Origin: Ruminococcus sp.
GTDB lineage: Bacteria > Bacillota > Clostridia > Oscillospirales > Ruminococcaceae
Length of the DNA stretch: 40,258 nucleotides
Direction: 5' to 3'
NCBI GenBank assembly: GCA_017484095.1
Contig: JAFUTU010000004.1
Location: forward strand, 1 to 40,258
The notes below the pieces were generated by a model. It did not search any database. It saw nothing but the letters and a program-made list of their open reading frames with translations, and was not told the DNA's origin. Positions 8,510 to 16,257 of the stretch are shown in pieces; the stretch's first letter is position 1, and the number at the start of each line of letters is the position of its first letter. The position numbers and the translations under genes were made by a program.

Positions 8510-8538
8510 ATTATATCACAGATAACATAAAAAGTAAA
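8510..8538 (-). promoter_or_regulatory. Promoter of polA-mnmE
   Basis: On the minus strand TTTACT (8538-8533) and TATAAT (8515-8510) are 17 bases apart, about 30 bases upstream of the polA start. Confidence 0.65.
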
Positions 8539-8656
8539 CACATGAAGAACTGAAAAAGTTGCAAGCTCTGTAGGTTTGTAAATGATGCGATACAAAGTTT
8601 CAGAAAACTTCGCCGACAGCTAAAAAAGCCTTAACATACCAGTAGTTGATGATGTA

Positions 8657-8970
8657 ATGCTTCATACTATCTTTTATGTCTTGTTTTTCTCTGGAATGCG
8701 TGTGGGAGAGTTGTTGGCACTCACAAGGAAAGACCTTAATTTTGCTGGCAATACTATCTCGATCAACAAGACCTACAATCGTGTAGGTGGTAAAGACATA
8801 GTAACTACTCCTAAAACAAGGAAAAGCAAGCGTATAATAGATATGCACTCACGATCTACGGCACAGCCACGTTGCTATGCTTATCGATCTTGGGGTACGC
8901 ATAGAAGTGATCTCAGCAATATTAGGACACGCAGCAAGAGGCTGTTGCAAAGATGAATACTTGCATAAAA
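8657..8970 (+). pseudogene. Tyrosine recombinase/integrase, decayed C-terminal part
   Basis: The first frame reads FSGMRVGELLALTRKDLNF and then KTYNRVGGKDIVTTPKTRKS, matching the catalytic domain up to the first Arg box and the beta-hairpin. After RIIDMH the frame breaks. In the next frame the sequence continues HDLRHSHVAMLIDLGVRIEV and then ISAILGHAARG, which is the second Arg/His box. About 50-60 residues between the two parts are missing, the N-terminal half is gone and the tyrosine region is unrecognisable. It is therefore a relic of an older mobile element just outside the left boundary of the present one. It resembles the intact integrase at 19650-20624 (same GxREGELLAL and IxxPKTxKS segments), so both belong to one clade. 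Confidence 0.88.
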
Positions 8971-8972
8971 AT

Positions 8973-9005
8973 ATAGCACCTTGGCTATGTTCACCAAGGT
9001 GCTAT
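8973..9005 (-). terminator. Strong hairpin, terminator in minus direction
   Basis: ATAGCACCTTGG (8973-8984) and CCAAGGTGCTAT (8994-9005) form a perfect 12-bp stem with a 9-base loop. Reading the minus strand, ATTTTTATG follows, so it would stop minus-strand transcripts leaving the element. Confidence 0.6.
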
Positions 9006-9082
9006 AAGGTATTATCTTGTTACGATTACGTTACCGTATCGTCTAAAAAGTGCGTAATATGGGAATAAAATGAACATAGTCT

Positions 9083-9094
9083 TTATTCCCACTC
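9083..9094. repeat. Left attachment-site core
   Basis: TTATTCCCACTC is identical to the end of guaA at 21504-21515. It also sits in a local inverted repeat, GGGAATAAA (9061-9069) and TTTATTCCC (9082-9090). Confidence 0.75.
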
Positions 9095-9195
9095 GCTCCT
9101 TGAACCGTAATCTTAACCAGTTCGAGTTAAGTCTTATCGCTTGTGGTATCTCGATTATCTCAGTTGTCTGTCAGATTTGGAGTATCTGATTTTTT

Positions 9196-9213
9196 GTTGC
9201 CATTGTGTTGCCA
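9196..9213 (+). repeat. Paired 7-bp direct repeat, candidate integrase arm site
   Basis: GTTGCCA occurs at 9196-9202 and 9207-9213, an 11-base period, about 100 bases inside the left core. A matching pair of GTTATCA at 21428 and 21439, also with an 11-base period, lies inside the right core. Binding by the integrase is inference. Confidence 0.4.
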
Positions 9214-9223
9214 CTCCATATTT

Positions 9224-10120
9224 CTAAAAGAGTCCCATCATTTTAGCATTTATTAGATCAGCAGTGACATTTGCACCCAAACAAATTAAGTATTCTTTTA
9301 AACCTGCTAAAGCTGATTTTATTAGTAAGGGACTTTTCTTTTCGATTATTCTCGTCTCAACCTCATCAACTAATTCATTTGCATTAGCCATGTCATCGGG
9401 GGAAAGCTGTTCGTATTTTAAGTTCTCTCTTATTTCATCAGTTAATTCAGTACTAATATCTATATTCATGGTAACTGTATTCTTATCTCCACTTGTTATC
9501 TGAGTTTTTTCGACATTTCCATTGATAACCGTCCCATAGTAATTATTAATTTGCTGCGGAACATCTTTTGCCGCATCAGTTTCAGCTTGATTAAATATCA
9601 TTTCATCACCTTTAATTCCTTGTTTTTCCAGTGTTAATGTCCATTCTAGCAAACAATTCTTGACTTTATCAATTATTTCACTTAATAAGTGTATGCTAAA
9701 ACTAACAACATAGCTTGTAGGAAATGGTGCAGTACACATTCTATCGATGGTTCGTGCCGCATCGGCTGGTATATTCATATGGAAACTTTTTGAATCTGAT
9801 TTTGAACTCAACTCGATAATAGCACTGATAGAATCATCTAATTTTCGGTGGCAAATCGTCTCCTCCATTTTCCCATCTTGAAATAATACTGGTGTCCAGC
9901 CATGATAGGGATTCAATGCTTTTAACTCTCCCATAATTCGGCGATATTCCGGTATTTCATTTTCATCACATTTATATCCATTTAGTTCAGAGAGTATCCA
10001 ACTATCAAATTCAGTAAGATTTAGCTTTGATGCTATGATATGTGCTTTTCGCAATGAACTGACTATATCACAATTAGGAGCTAAAAGTTCACGCTGTAAT
10101 TCCAAAACCAGACTGCCCAT
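9224..10120 (-). CDS. AbiTii-domain abortive-infection protein
   Basis: A 298-residue soluble protein. The N-terminal AbiTii domain (about residues 1-185) is recognisable from MGSLVLELQRELL, then LRKAHIIASKLNL and FDSWILSELNGY. A polar linker with INNYYGTVINGNVE and ITSGDKNTVTMN follows, a pattern seen between modules in related phage-defence proteins, and then a helical C-terminal domain. AbiTii proteins are linked to abortive infection; their biochemical activity is not established. The ATG at 10120 is chosen because GGAGG lies 8 bases before it; a TTG 15 bases upstream is less likely. It has its own promoter, so it is not strictly in the operon of the nuclease gene 109 bases away. It is the first gene inside the left boundary of the element. 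Confidence 0.82.
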   Translation of the reverse strand: MGSLVLELQRELLAPNCDIVSSLRKAHIIASKLNLTEFDSWILSELNGYKCDENEIPEYRRIMGELKALNPYHGWTPVLFQDGKMEETICHRKLDDSISAIIELSSKSDSKSFHMNIPADAARTIDRMCTAPFPTSYVVSFSIHLLSEIIDKVKNCLLEWTLTLEKQGIKGDEMIFNQAETDAAKDVPQQINNYYGTVINGNVEKTQITSGDKNTVTMNIDISTELTDEIRENLKYEQLSPDDMANANELVDEVETRIIEKKSPLLIKSALAGLKEYLICLGANVTADLINAKMMGLF

Positions 10121-10178
10121 AAAAAGTTCCTCCAACCTAAAATCTGCTAAAAAGAATACGACTATTTGTATACTACTT

Positions 10179-10207
10179 ATTATAGCACAATATCCGTATT
10201 ATTTCAA
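10179..10207 (-). promoter_or_regulatory. Promoter of the AbiTii gene
   Basis: On the minus strand TTGAAA (10207-10202), 17-base spacer, TATAAT (10184-10179). The segment ATTGTGCTATAATA is shared with the methyltransferase promoter at 12509-12537, hinting at a common origin or common control. Confidence 0.7.
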
Positions 10208-10229
10208 GGGGATTTGACTACATATTCTA

Positions 10230-11324
10230 TTATTCCTGCCCCGATTTCTTCAAATTACAATCCCTGCAAAGCATCTGCAAGTTTTCCGGAACGGTCTTGC
10301 CGCCTGCGTGCCAGGGCGTGATATGGTCGGCGTGCATCTTCTCAAAGTCAAAGTGCTGACCGCAGATTGGACAGATACCCTGCTGCTGTTCGTAAGCAGT
10401 ACGGGTATCCTCATCATCAAACTGACGCAGACTCAGATATTTTTCTTTTCCTGTCAGCAGATATTCATATATGCCGCTTTTCTTGGTGACTTCTCGGTCT
10501 GCCATTAGGGCGGTGATTTTTGTCTCCAATGCCGCAGGATCAAGTGCATCGCCCTTATGCTCATGATAGAGCCGTCCCCAATCCAGTCCCTTCATCTCTT
10601 TACGCCACTTCGGGAAAATGGTATTCACCCAGTTGATGACAGTCTGGAAATACATCCACAAATGAGCAGCGGTGCTGTCGTGCTGATGCTCGGACATATA
10701 GAGGTCAACAGACTTGCCCTCCGGCAGTGCGATCCACTCGATAGCGGTTTCAAGATATTCCTGACGGATCATCTTACCCGACAAGAGCTTATCTCCGATC
10801 TTGACAGCAGCACAGCCGTTCTTGCTGAAATAACGCTTTGCATCTGATACCCAAGAACCGGAATAGACGGCATTCCGCAGTTCTTGATCTGATAGTTGCA
10901 CTCCGGCGATATTGATCGTCCTGAACCAGTCGAGCTTTTCTTTGTCATTGCCCGTGCAAATGTAGATCATGAGCTTGTAGTCCAGAATTTGTTTCTGCTC
11001 CGTTGCTGTCAGACTGTGAAAGTAACGGTTGCCGATAGAGAAATCTCCGCTCACATACTGACACAGACTAATCGTGCGCTGCTGCCCGTCCAGAAGCTCA
11101 AATGTACCATCATCGGTTGCACACCAGTACATGACATTCAGAGGAAAGCCCTTCATGACGGTATCAAGAACTGCATCACGCTCTTTCTGACCATAGACGA
11201 ACTCACGCTGAAATGCAGGACGGATATTCAGTTTCCCGCCGTAGCCGGTCACACCTTTCTCAGCATTGTCCTCATAGCCCTCGGCTACCTCACGCACGGT
11301 AATCTCTTTCAGTTCAATTTTCAT
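10230..11324 (-). CDS. DUF262-HNH nuclease, likely restriction subunit
   Basis: A 364-residue two-domain protein. The N-terminal DUF262 (ParB/Srx-like) domain shows NIRPAFQREFVYG and the signature DGQQR (79-83); in GmrSD-type systems this fold handles nucleotides. The C-terminal HNH nuclease has CPIC (318-321), HADH (331-334), an Asn at about 348 and CRDC (353-356), i.e. a complete zinc-stabilised HNH site. It begins 4 bases after the stop of the EcoRI-family methyltransferase, so they are translationally coupled. I infer a restriction-modification pair in which this protein cuts unmethylated DNA. A modification-dependent (type IV-like) role is the alternative, less likely beside a dedicated methyltransferase. 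Confidence 0.88.
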   Translation of the reverse strand: MKIELKEITVREVAEGYEDNAEKGVTGYGGKLNIRPAFQREFVYGQKERDAVLDTVMKGFPLNVMYWCATDDGTFELLDGQQRTISLCQYVSGDFSIGNRYFHSLTATEQKQILDYKLMIYICTGNDKEKLDWFRTINIAGVQLSDQELRNAVYSGSWVSDAKRYFSKNGCAAVKIGDKLLSGKMIRQEYLETAIEWIALPEGKSVDLYMSEHQHDSTAAHLWMYFQTVINWVNTIFPKWRKEMKGLDWGRLYHEHKGDALDPAALETKITALMADREVTKKSGIYEYLLTGKEKYLSLRQFDDEDTRTAYEQQQGICPICGQHFDFEKMHADHITPWHAGGKTVPENLQMLCRDCNLKKSGQE

Positions 11325-11328
11325 AGTA

Positions 11329-12444
11329 TCACTTCTTTCTTTTGATTATGATTCGACTGTATGGCTTTTTCAACACTCCATTTTTATCACGATAAATTGG
11401 GTTTCCTCTGCGAAATGAAGGATTTTCTGCTTTTAGTGCTGAAAGCTGTTCCTCAGTTAGATTGGCGCTGAGACCTATACTAACGCCTAAACTACTCTCC
11501 GCTAAGCCAATGATTTCAAACTGATCTGGATTATATTTATCTAGGAAAGTATCTGGAACTCCCATTAATCCGTCATAGTCGCAGGGGATTTCCGCTGTTT
11601 TACTAACATCTATGGCATCGTAATTCTCATATTTGGGATATTCTTCAGGAGAATAAGATTTATAAAGTATCATATCCTCATGTCTTTTAGTTACATCGAG
11701 ATTTGTATACCACATTACACCAGAAACACGAATCATGCCCTCCTTATGCTGACTGGATTTTGCATAATCCTCATAATGTGTATTGATAAAGAATCCGACA
11801 TTTCCTTGAAATCCGAAACCAAGCCACAACTTATTATCACGAATTAGAGGAAATATCTCTTTGTAATGAATAGCATTCTGATTACCAATAATAATAAACT
11901 TCTTATCATACGCTACAAGTTGTGCCACATACTCACGAAACAGCGAAAATGGCGGATTCGTCACCACAATATCTGCTTCTTTCAGCAGTTCTATACATTC
12001 TACGGAGCGAAAATCTCCGTCACCCTTCAACAACGTAGGCTTTCCATCCACCGAGCGTAGCAACAGTTCAACGTCTGTCAGGTCAACAGCACCATCACCG
12101 TTCAGATCGTCCACATGGGTGATCTCGATTTTATATGGTTTCTTGTCAGACGGTTCTTCACCGATTACTTCCTCATCTCCGAACAGGCTCAGTTGTGTAT
12201 ATACTACGGGAGAACCTGCATAACAGGTACAAATCAGTTTTTTCAGCCCCAAGTGATTGAAATTGATTGCAAAATACTTGAAAAAGTTGCTTTCATAGGG
12301 ATCATCGCAGTTACAAAATACGACTTTTCCCTTGAAATGCTCCTTATAATGTCGCAGTTCGTTTTCTATATCAACAAGCTGTGTGTAAAACTCGTCTTTC
12401 TTAGCATGCCCCGCTGCCGACAGCGTTTTGTTATTATTTGCCAT
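11329..12444 (-). CDS. EcoRI-family adenine-specific DNA methyltransferase
   Basis: A 371-residue N6-adenine methyltransferase: SAM-dependent, transferring a methyl group to adenine in a target site that cannot be read from sequence. The catalytic motif is NPPF (163-166) in ADIVVTNPPFSLFREYVAQL. The N-terminal KKDEFYTQL and FCNCDDPYESNFFKYF match the EcoRI methylase family. Before the catalytic motif is an acidic loop DLNGDGAVDLTD (113-124) with the spacing of an EF-hand/dockerin calcium loop. It has an excellent ribosome site (CGGAGGTG) and a consensus promoter. It is the first gene of the operon with the DUF262-HNH nuclease, divergent from an XRE regulator. Confidence 0.93.
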   Translation of the reverse strand: MANNNKTLSAAGHAKKDEFYTQLVDIENELRHYKEHFKGKVVFCNCDDPYESNFFKYFAINFNHLGLKKLICTCYAGSPVVYTQLSLFGDEEVIGEEPSDKKPYKIEITHVDDLNGDGAVDLTDVELLLRSVDGKPTLLKGDGDFRSVECIELLKEADIVVTNPPFSLFREYVAQLVAYDKKFIIIGNQNAIHYKEIFPLIRDNKLWLGFGFQGNVGFFINTHYEDYAKSSQHKEGMIRVSGVMWYTNLDVTKRHEDMILYKSYSPEEYPKYENYDAIDVSKTAEIPCDYDGLMGVPDTFLDKYNPDQFEIIGLAESSLGVSIGLSANLTEEQLSALKAENPSFRRGNPIYRDKNGVLKKPYSRIIIKRKK

Positions 12445-12456
12445 ATCGCACCTCCG

Positions 12457-12479
12457 AAACTTGCGAACTAAGCAAGTTT
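12457..12479. promoter_or_regulatory. 8-bp inverted repeat in methyltransferase leader
   Basis: AAACTTGC (12457-12464) and GCAAGTTT (12472-12479) are perfect inverted copies 7 bases apart, between the methyltransferase promoter and its ribosome site. It is a candidate operator for the divergent XRE protein, as with controller proteins of restriction systems; that is inference. Confidence 0.5.
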
Positions 12480-12508
12480 TTATCTTTACACTTTCGCTTA
12501 CATTAAGT

Positions 12509-12537
12509 ATTATAGCACAATCTTAATTTTAATGCAA
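12509..12537 (-). promoter_or_regulatory. Promoter of the methyltransferase-nuclease operon
   Basis: On the minus strand TTGCAT (12537-12532), 17-base spacer, TATAAT (12514-12509). A weaker plus-strand -10 (CATAAT at 12549-12554, preceded by TG) for the XRE gene sits next to it, so the two divergent promoters nearly overlap. Confidence 0.7.
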
Positions 12538-12582
12538 GTGGTTTGGTGCATAATAGTATCAGAACGAAAGTGAGGTGCTACT

Positions 12583-12948
12583 GTGGAAATATATGACAGA
12601 GGCGAACTTATACGGAAACTGCGTACAGAAAGAAAAATCACACAGAAACAGTTAGCGGATCAGTTAGGCGTTTCCGAAGCTACAGTATGCAAATATGAGA
12701 ATAATACCTCTACTCCACCATTTGAGACGCTTCGCTCTATCGCCAGTATCTTCAATGTTTCTATGGACACCCTCTGCGGTATGAAGCATCAGGGGATGCT
12801 TTCCACGCATGGACTGACCGAAGCTCAGACCGAGACTGTCAAAGCCCTGGTCGATGCCTATCGTATCAAGAATGCTCAGACGGGCAGGCAGCTCTCGCAG
12901 GAGCAGTATGCTGTCCTGGGAAAAATAACAGCCGAGCTGACAAAATAA
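12583..12948 (+). CDS. XRE-family regulator, putative controller of the R-M genes
   Basis: A 121-residue protein with a Cro/C1-type helix-turn-helix at residues 6-60 (IRKLRTERKITQKQLADQLG, then VSEATVCKYENNTSTPPFET and IFNVSMDTLCG). A helical tail of about 60 residues may dimerise it. It starts at GTG with a GAGGTG ribosome site 8 bases upstream. It is transcribed divergently from the methyltransferase gene, with 138 bases between the two starts containing an 8-bp inverted repeat and nearly overlapping promoters. This geometry is typical of controller proteins that time methyltransferase and nuclease expression. It could instead be a general element regulator. Confidence 0.88.
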   Translation: MEIYDRGELIRKLRTERKITQKQLADQLGVSEATVCKYENNTSTPPFETLRSIASIFNVSMDTLCGMKHQGMLSTHGLTEAQTETVKALVDAYRIKNAQTGRQLSQEQYAVLGKITAELTK

Positions 12949-12987
12949 AGCCGAAGGACTCACGCAGAATCCTTCGGCTTGTTGTTT
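12949..12987 (+). terminator. Terminator after the XRE gene
   Basis: AAGCCGAAGGA (12949-12959) pairs perfectly with TCCTTCGGCTT (12970-12980); GTTGTTTT follows. Confidence 0.8.
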
Positions 12988-12992
12988 TCATC

Positions 12993-13021
12993 TTGAATTA
13001 TATGTCGATTTGTGGTATAAT
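12993..13021 (+). promoter_or_regulatory. Promoter of the DUF4062 gene
   Basis: TTGAAT (12993-12998), 17 bases, TATAAT (13016-13021), then AAGGAGG at 13036-13042 and the ATG at 13050. The gene is expressed independently of the upstream regulator, which has its own terminator. Confidence 0.8.
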
Positions 13022-13049
13022 AAGTAAAAAAGTGTAAGGAGGTATCTTT

Positions 13050-15782
13050 ATGGATAATCCTATCATTGAGGAAAGACTGAAAGTATTTGTAAGCTCAGCT
13101 ATGGGTGCTGAAAAAGACTCAGGTTCAGAAGAATCATTTAAGTGGCTTGATTTTAGAGATGCAGTACGTAAAGAGCTTGATAAATGTCCTTATATTCAAG
13201 CATTTACCATAGAGCAGCATACCAATGAAATAGATTCCACCAGTTATATGCTGTATAAGGTCGAAGATTCTGATATTGTTGTCTTATTGATAAAAAACGA
13301 ATTCAGGTTTGGAACTTCATTAGAGTATAACCAATGTTGTAAAACCAAGAAGCCATTATTAGTTTTTTTCTTTGGTGATGAAAAGGCTAATAAAGATGTA
13401 GTAACCTTGCGCAAAGAATTACAGGACAAGAATTTTTGTACTTATCGGAATATGGCTGATTTTGAAAATGCAGAAAAAAGTATCGCAAATGATGTTATTC
13501 AGAATGTTATTGTTTATTATCGTTATCATCATCATATCATCCCTGTTACTCAACCCGTTGATATAGATGGTACTCCAGTCGAAACTGAATCCGATTACGA
13601 TTCATATATACCGACTAAAACTGTTCTGTCTCAGTTTAAAACAAGCTATAAATCTATATACAATTATATTGGGATGTCATATTTGTCTCAGAAACAATCA
13701 GATGTTTCAGTATCCAGTTTGCATACTATAGGCGAACAGGTTATAAAATGGATACTTAATGGTGAGAGATTTTTATCATCTGATGTTAAATCTGAACTTG
13801 TTAACTCTGTTGCTACCATTTATCCTAATGCCGATTGGTATTCAAAACGCCTTGATGCTATTGATTATTATATTCAAGGTGACTTAGTTAATGCATATCT
13901 TTCTGAAAAAGAAGCGCTCAAGCAGGCTGAGAAAGCGAAGATTGCAGCTTGGATTATAACAAATATTCTGATAGATTTACGAAATCTTCAAATACTGTGT
14001 CCAAAAGATCAGATAGGATCGGAAGATGAGACTTACCAAAAGAGACTTGATTCGCTTGATTTAATCGTTCACGTCCCTGTGCTTGACCGATATTTGGAAA
14101 ACACATATGAAGCGCTTTTGAACGAAGAAATAAAACGAAATACAGCTTCTTTTGGAACAACTTTTTTGGGAAGTAATCTTGATGAAATCATTTCCGGTGT
14201 GGAAAACTATCTTTTTTCCTCTCTCTTATATGGTTCGTACACACATTTGGCACTTACTCGGAAAATATTTGCAACTATTTTCTATCGTACCGGCAAATTA
14301 TATAACAGCCCTGAACTCTTATATGCTGCGATAAAAATGTATCTATTTGACGGGCAATATAAAGATTTTATACGTCTTAGCAATCTCGAATGGAATAATA
14401 TCAGTAATATATTTATTATGAATGCTGATGAATTATGGCATCAAGCCTATAACTTGCAAGAAAAAGCAAAAGATACTATCTGCATAGGAGTATTATACAG
14501 AATAGGTCTTTATCTCAGTGACAGTTCATTTTCAGAAGCAGAACATTACTTATTAGAATTATCCGAACGTCTTCCATGGGATATTTCGGATAATTATACG
14601 GATTGCATTACAAATAATTGCGGACGTCTTAGCAACGAAAATACTGTAAGGATTATTGCTACTATTATAGATGAACATAAATACATATCGGCAAATCACA
14701 TAACTCGTTTGATAGGTTGCCTTGATTTGGATTCTGTTTCAACCGAAACATTGAAAACACTCTGTGAAGTACTGAAGAAGAACTTACCAGATATGGTGAG
14801 CCGAAATGGTGATCCACAATGTATATCCGTCTTAGTAAACGCCAAACCAGAGGTCTTTTCAGAATTGGAGACACTACCTAATAATGGGCTTTCTGGGAAA
14901 CAAGCGTTGATTTATGCGCTCAACACAAATAAGGGTGATTGGTATGCTGTATTACAATCGGAAATAAAAAATGCCAGACAACAGTTTGAAGCTAATAATC
15001 AAAAAGGTGTTTATCACGGATTTACTATGAACCCATATCACATCATATCTTGCGTGTTTGAATATGATCCATCGCCTAAAATTATTAAGTATATAACAGA
15101 AAGTCTTTTTCCATTATGTATAGACGTACTTAATAGCAATTGTGCTATTGATACAAAAGATCAATGTGCAGAATGTCTGTGTACGGCTCTTGGTTACTAC
15201 CATAAAAATGGTATCAATATCCCTTCAGCTGTAATTGATTGCATTGAAAACGTCTCCTTAGATGGTTCATCTGGTTTCATAATGACATATAGAAGTAGCG
15301 AAGGCTTATGGTGCAGACTAATTACACTGAAAATACTTGTTGGCGTTCTTGAAAAACAGGTCTTAATTCAATGGTGCTTCTCTTATAGTAAAAAAGACGC
15401 AAAGGAACGCCGTGCATTGGCACAATGCCTCAAGACATATCTTCAATATTCGGTTGATGTTAGCACAGATGTTGATTCATTAATTATCTCTATTATATTC
15501 CAATGTTGTGAAGATCAAGATATTTTCATTAGGTCAACGGCTTGCGAATGCTTATGGTATATTCTCGATTCACAATATTCAAGACAAGCAGAAGAAAAGA
15601 TTGATGAAATGTCAATAGACCCAGCTCCAGCTATACGAAGTAAATTGTTACATATTTTCAAGGAAAACAATTCTATTCATAAAGCATTGATTAATAGAAT
15701 CACACTCAGGCTGATAAATGATGCAAATTATATGATTAGAAAACGTGCTAAGGATGTTCTTGCAGCAAATCTTGAAATTTAA
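13050..15782 (+). CDS. DUF4062 protein with long alpha-helical repeat region
   Basis: A 910-residue soluble protein with no signal peptide or membrane segment. Residues 9-160 form a DUF4062 domain (RLKVFVSSAMG, EDSDIVVLLIKNEF, KKPLLVFFFGDE), a flavodoxin/TIR-like fold usually found fused to STAND NTPases or other signalling modules. No Walker A or B motif follows. The rest is alpha-helical, tetratricopeptide-like in the middle (AKIAAWIITNILIDLRNL, FSEAEHYLLELSERLPW) and HEAT-like near the end (about 780-905: IFIRSTACECLWYIL, NYMIRKRAKDVLAANL). The gene is visibly AT-richer than guaA and mnmE. It has its own promoter and terminator and sits beside restriction and AbiTii genes, so a defence role is likely by context. 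I know of no named system with this architecture. Confidence 0.8.
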   Translation: MDNPIIEERLKVFVSSAMGAEKDSGSEESFKWLDFRDAVRKELDKCPYIQAFTIEQHTNEIDSTSYMLYKVEDSDIVVLLIKNEFRFGTSLEYNQCCKTKKPLLVFFFGDEKANKDVVTLRKELQDKNFCTYRNMADFENAEKSIANDVIQNVIVYYRYHHHIIPVTQPVDIDGTPVETESDYDSYIPTKTVLSQFKTSYKSIYNYIGMSYLSQKQSDVSVSSLHTIGEQVIKWILNGERFLSSDVKSELVNSVATIYPNADWYSKRLDAIDYYIQGDLVNAYLSEKEALKQAEKAKIAAWIITNILIDLRNLQILCPKDQIGSEDETYQKRLDSLDLIVHVPVLDRYLENTYEALLNEEIKRNTASFGTTFLGSNLDEIISGVENYLFSSLLYGSYTHLALTRKIFATIFYRTGKLYNSPELLYAAIKMYLFDGQYKDFIRLSNLEWNNISNIFIMNADELWHQAYNLQEKAKDTICIGVLYRIGLYLSDSSFSEAEHYLLELSERLPWDISDNYTDCITNNCGRLSNENTVRIIATIIDEHKYISANHITRLIGCLDLDSVSTETLKTLCEVLKKNLPDMVSRNGDPQCISVLVNAKPEVFSELETLPNNGLSGKQALIYALNTNKGDWYAVLQSEIKNARQQFEANNQKGVYHGFTMNPYHIISCVFEYDPSPKIIKYITESLFPLCIDVLNSNCAIDTKDQCAECLCTALGYYHKNGINIPSAVIDCIENVSLDGSSGFIMTYRSSEGLWCRLITLKILVGVLEKQVLIQWCFSYSKKDAKERRALAQCLKTYLQYSVDVSTDVDSLIISIIFQCCEDQDIFIRSTACECLWYILDSQYSRQAEEKIDEMSIDPAPAIRSKLLHIFKENNSIHKALINRITLRLINDANYMIRKRAKDVLAANLEI

Positions 15783-15783
15783 A

Positions 15784-15826
15784 GATGTTTGCCCCTTGCT
15801 TTTAATAGTTGCAAGGGGCAAACATC
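15784..15826. terminator. Bidirectional 16-bp hairpin between convergent genes
   Basis: GATGTTTGCCCCTTGC (15784-15799) and GCAAGGGGCAAACATC (15811-15826) are perfect inverted copies. It separates the defence cargo from the convergent mobilisation genes. The T-run is poor on both strands, so it may act through the stem alone. Confidence 0.65.
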
Positions 15827-15839
15827 CTATATTGTTAAA

Positions 15840-16244
15840 TCACACATACACCATAGCCGCATAAATCGGCTCTCTCGCACATAGGCGATCTGTGTTCTCC
15901 AGACCTCTCGCCTTCGCAATATCACCGACATTCACAGCTCTGAGATACTCTGTATCATTTTCGAGCATCTTGCTGACCTGACGTTCCACCGCTTCTGTAA
16001 CGGAACGGTCAAGCTCGGTCAGGTAGCTGAGTATCGTGCCGTCGTTGACGAGCTTTTTCAGCCTTGCGGAGCGGTACTCTGCCGAATAGTGCAGATGATA
16101 CTTGATATGCTCGGAGCTGAACGTAGTCACGCTCGGCTCTGCATCGGCAGTGTTGTGGGTGACGGTGAGTGCATCGATGTCAAGCACCCATACGAGTTTG
16201 TTCTTACCGCCCACCTGAACCTTGTCTTTGCTTCTGATAATCAT
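15840..16244 (-). CDS. Hypothetical protein in the mobilisation operon
   Basis: A 134-residue soluble protein that I do not recognise. It opens MIIRSKDKVQVGGKNKLVWV, then has a central FSSEHIKYHLHYSAEYRSAR and a helical C-terminal half. AGGAGGAC lies 7 bases before the ATG and overlaps the end of the relaxase gene, whose stop is 13 bases upstream. It is the last gene of the integrase-MobC-ATPase-relaxase transcript, so an accessory role in mobilisation or element upkeep is plausible but unproven. No catalytic motif is visible. Confidence 0.7.
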   Translation of the reverse strand: MIIRSKDKVQVGGKNKLVWVLDIDALTVTHNTADAEPSVTTFSSEHIKYHLHYSAEYRSARLKKLVNDGTILSYLTELDRSVTEAVERQVSKMLENDTEYLRAVNVGDIAKARGLENTDRLCAREPIYAAMVYV

Positions 16245-16257
16245 AGTATAGTCCTCC

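Noticed and set aside
12060..12109. Dockerin domain in the methyltransferase
   Set aside because: Only one acidic loop is present; a dockerin needs two and lies on secreted proteins. It is described instead as a calcium-loop-like insert.
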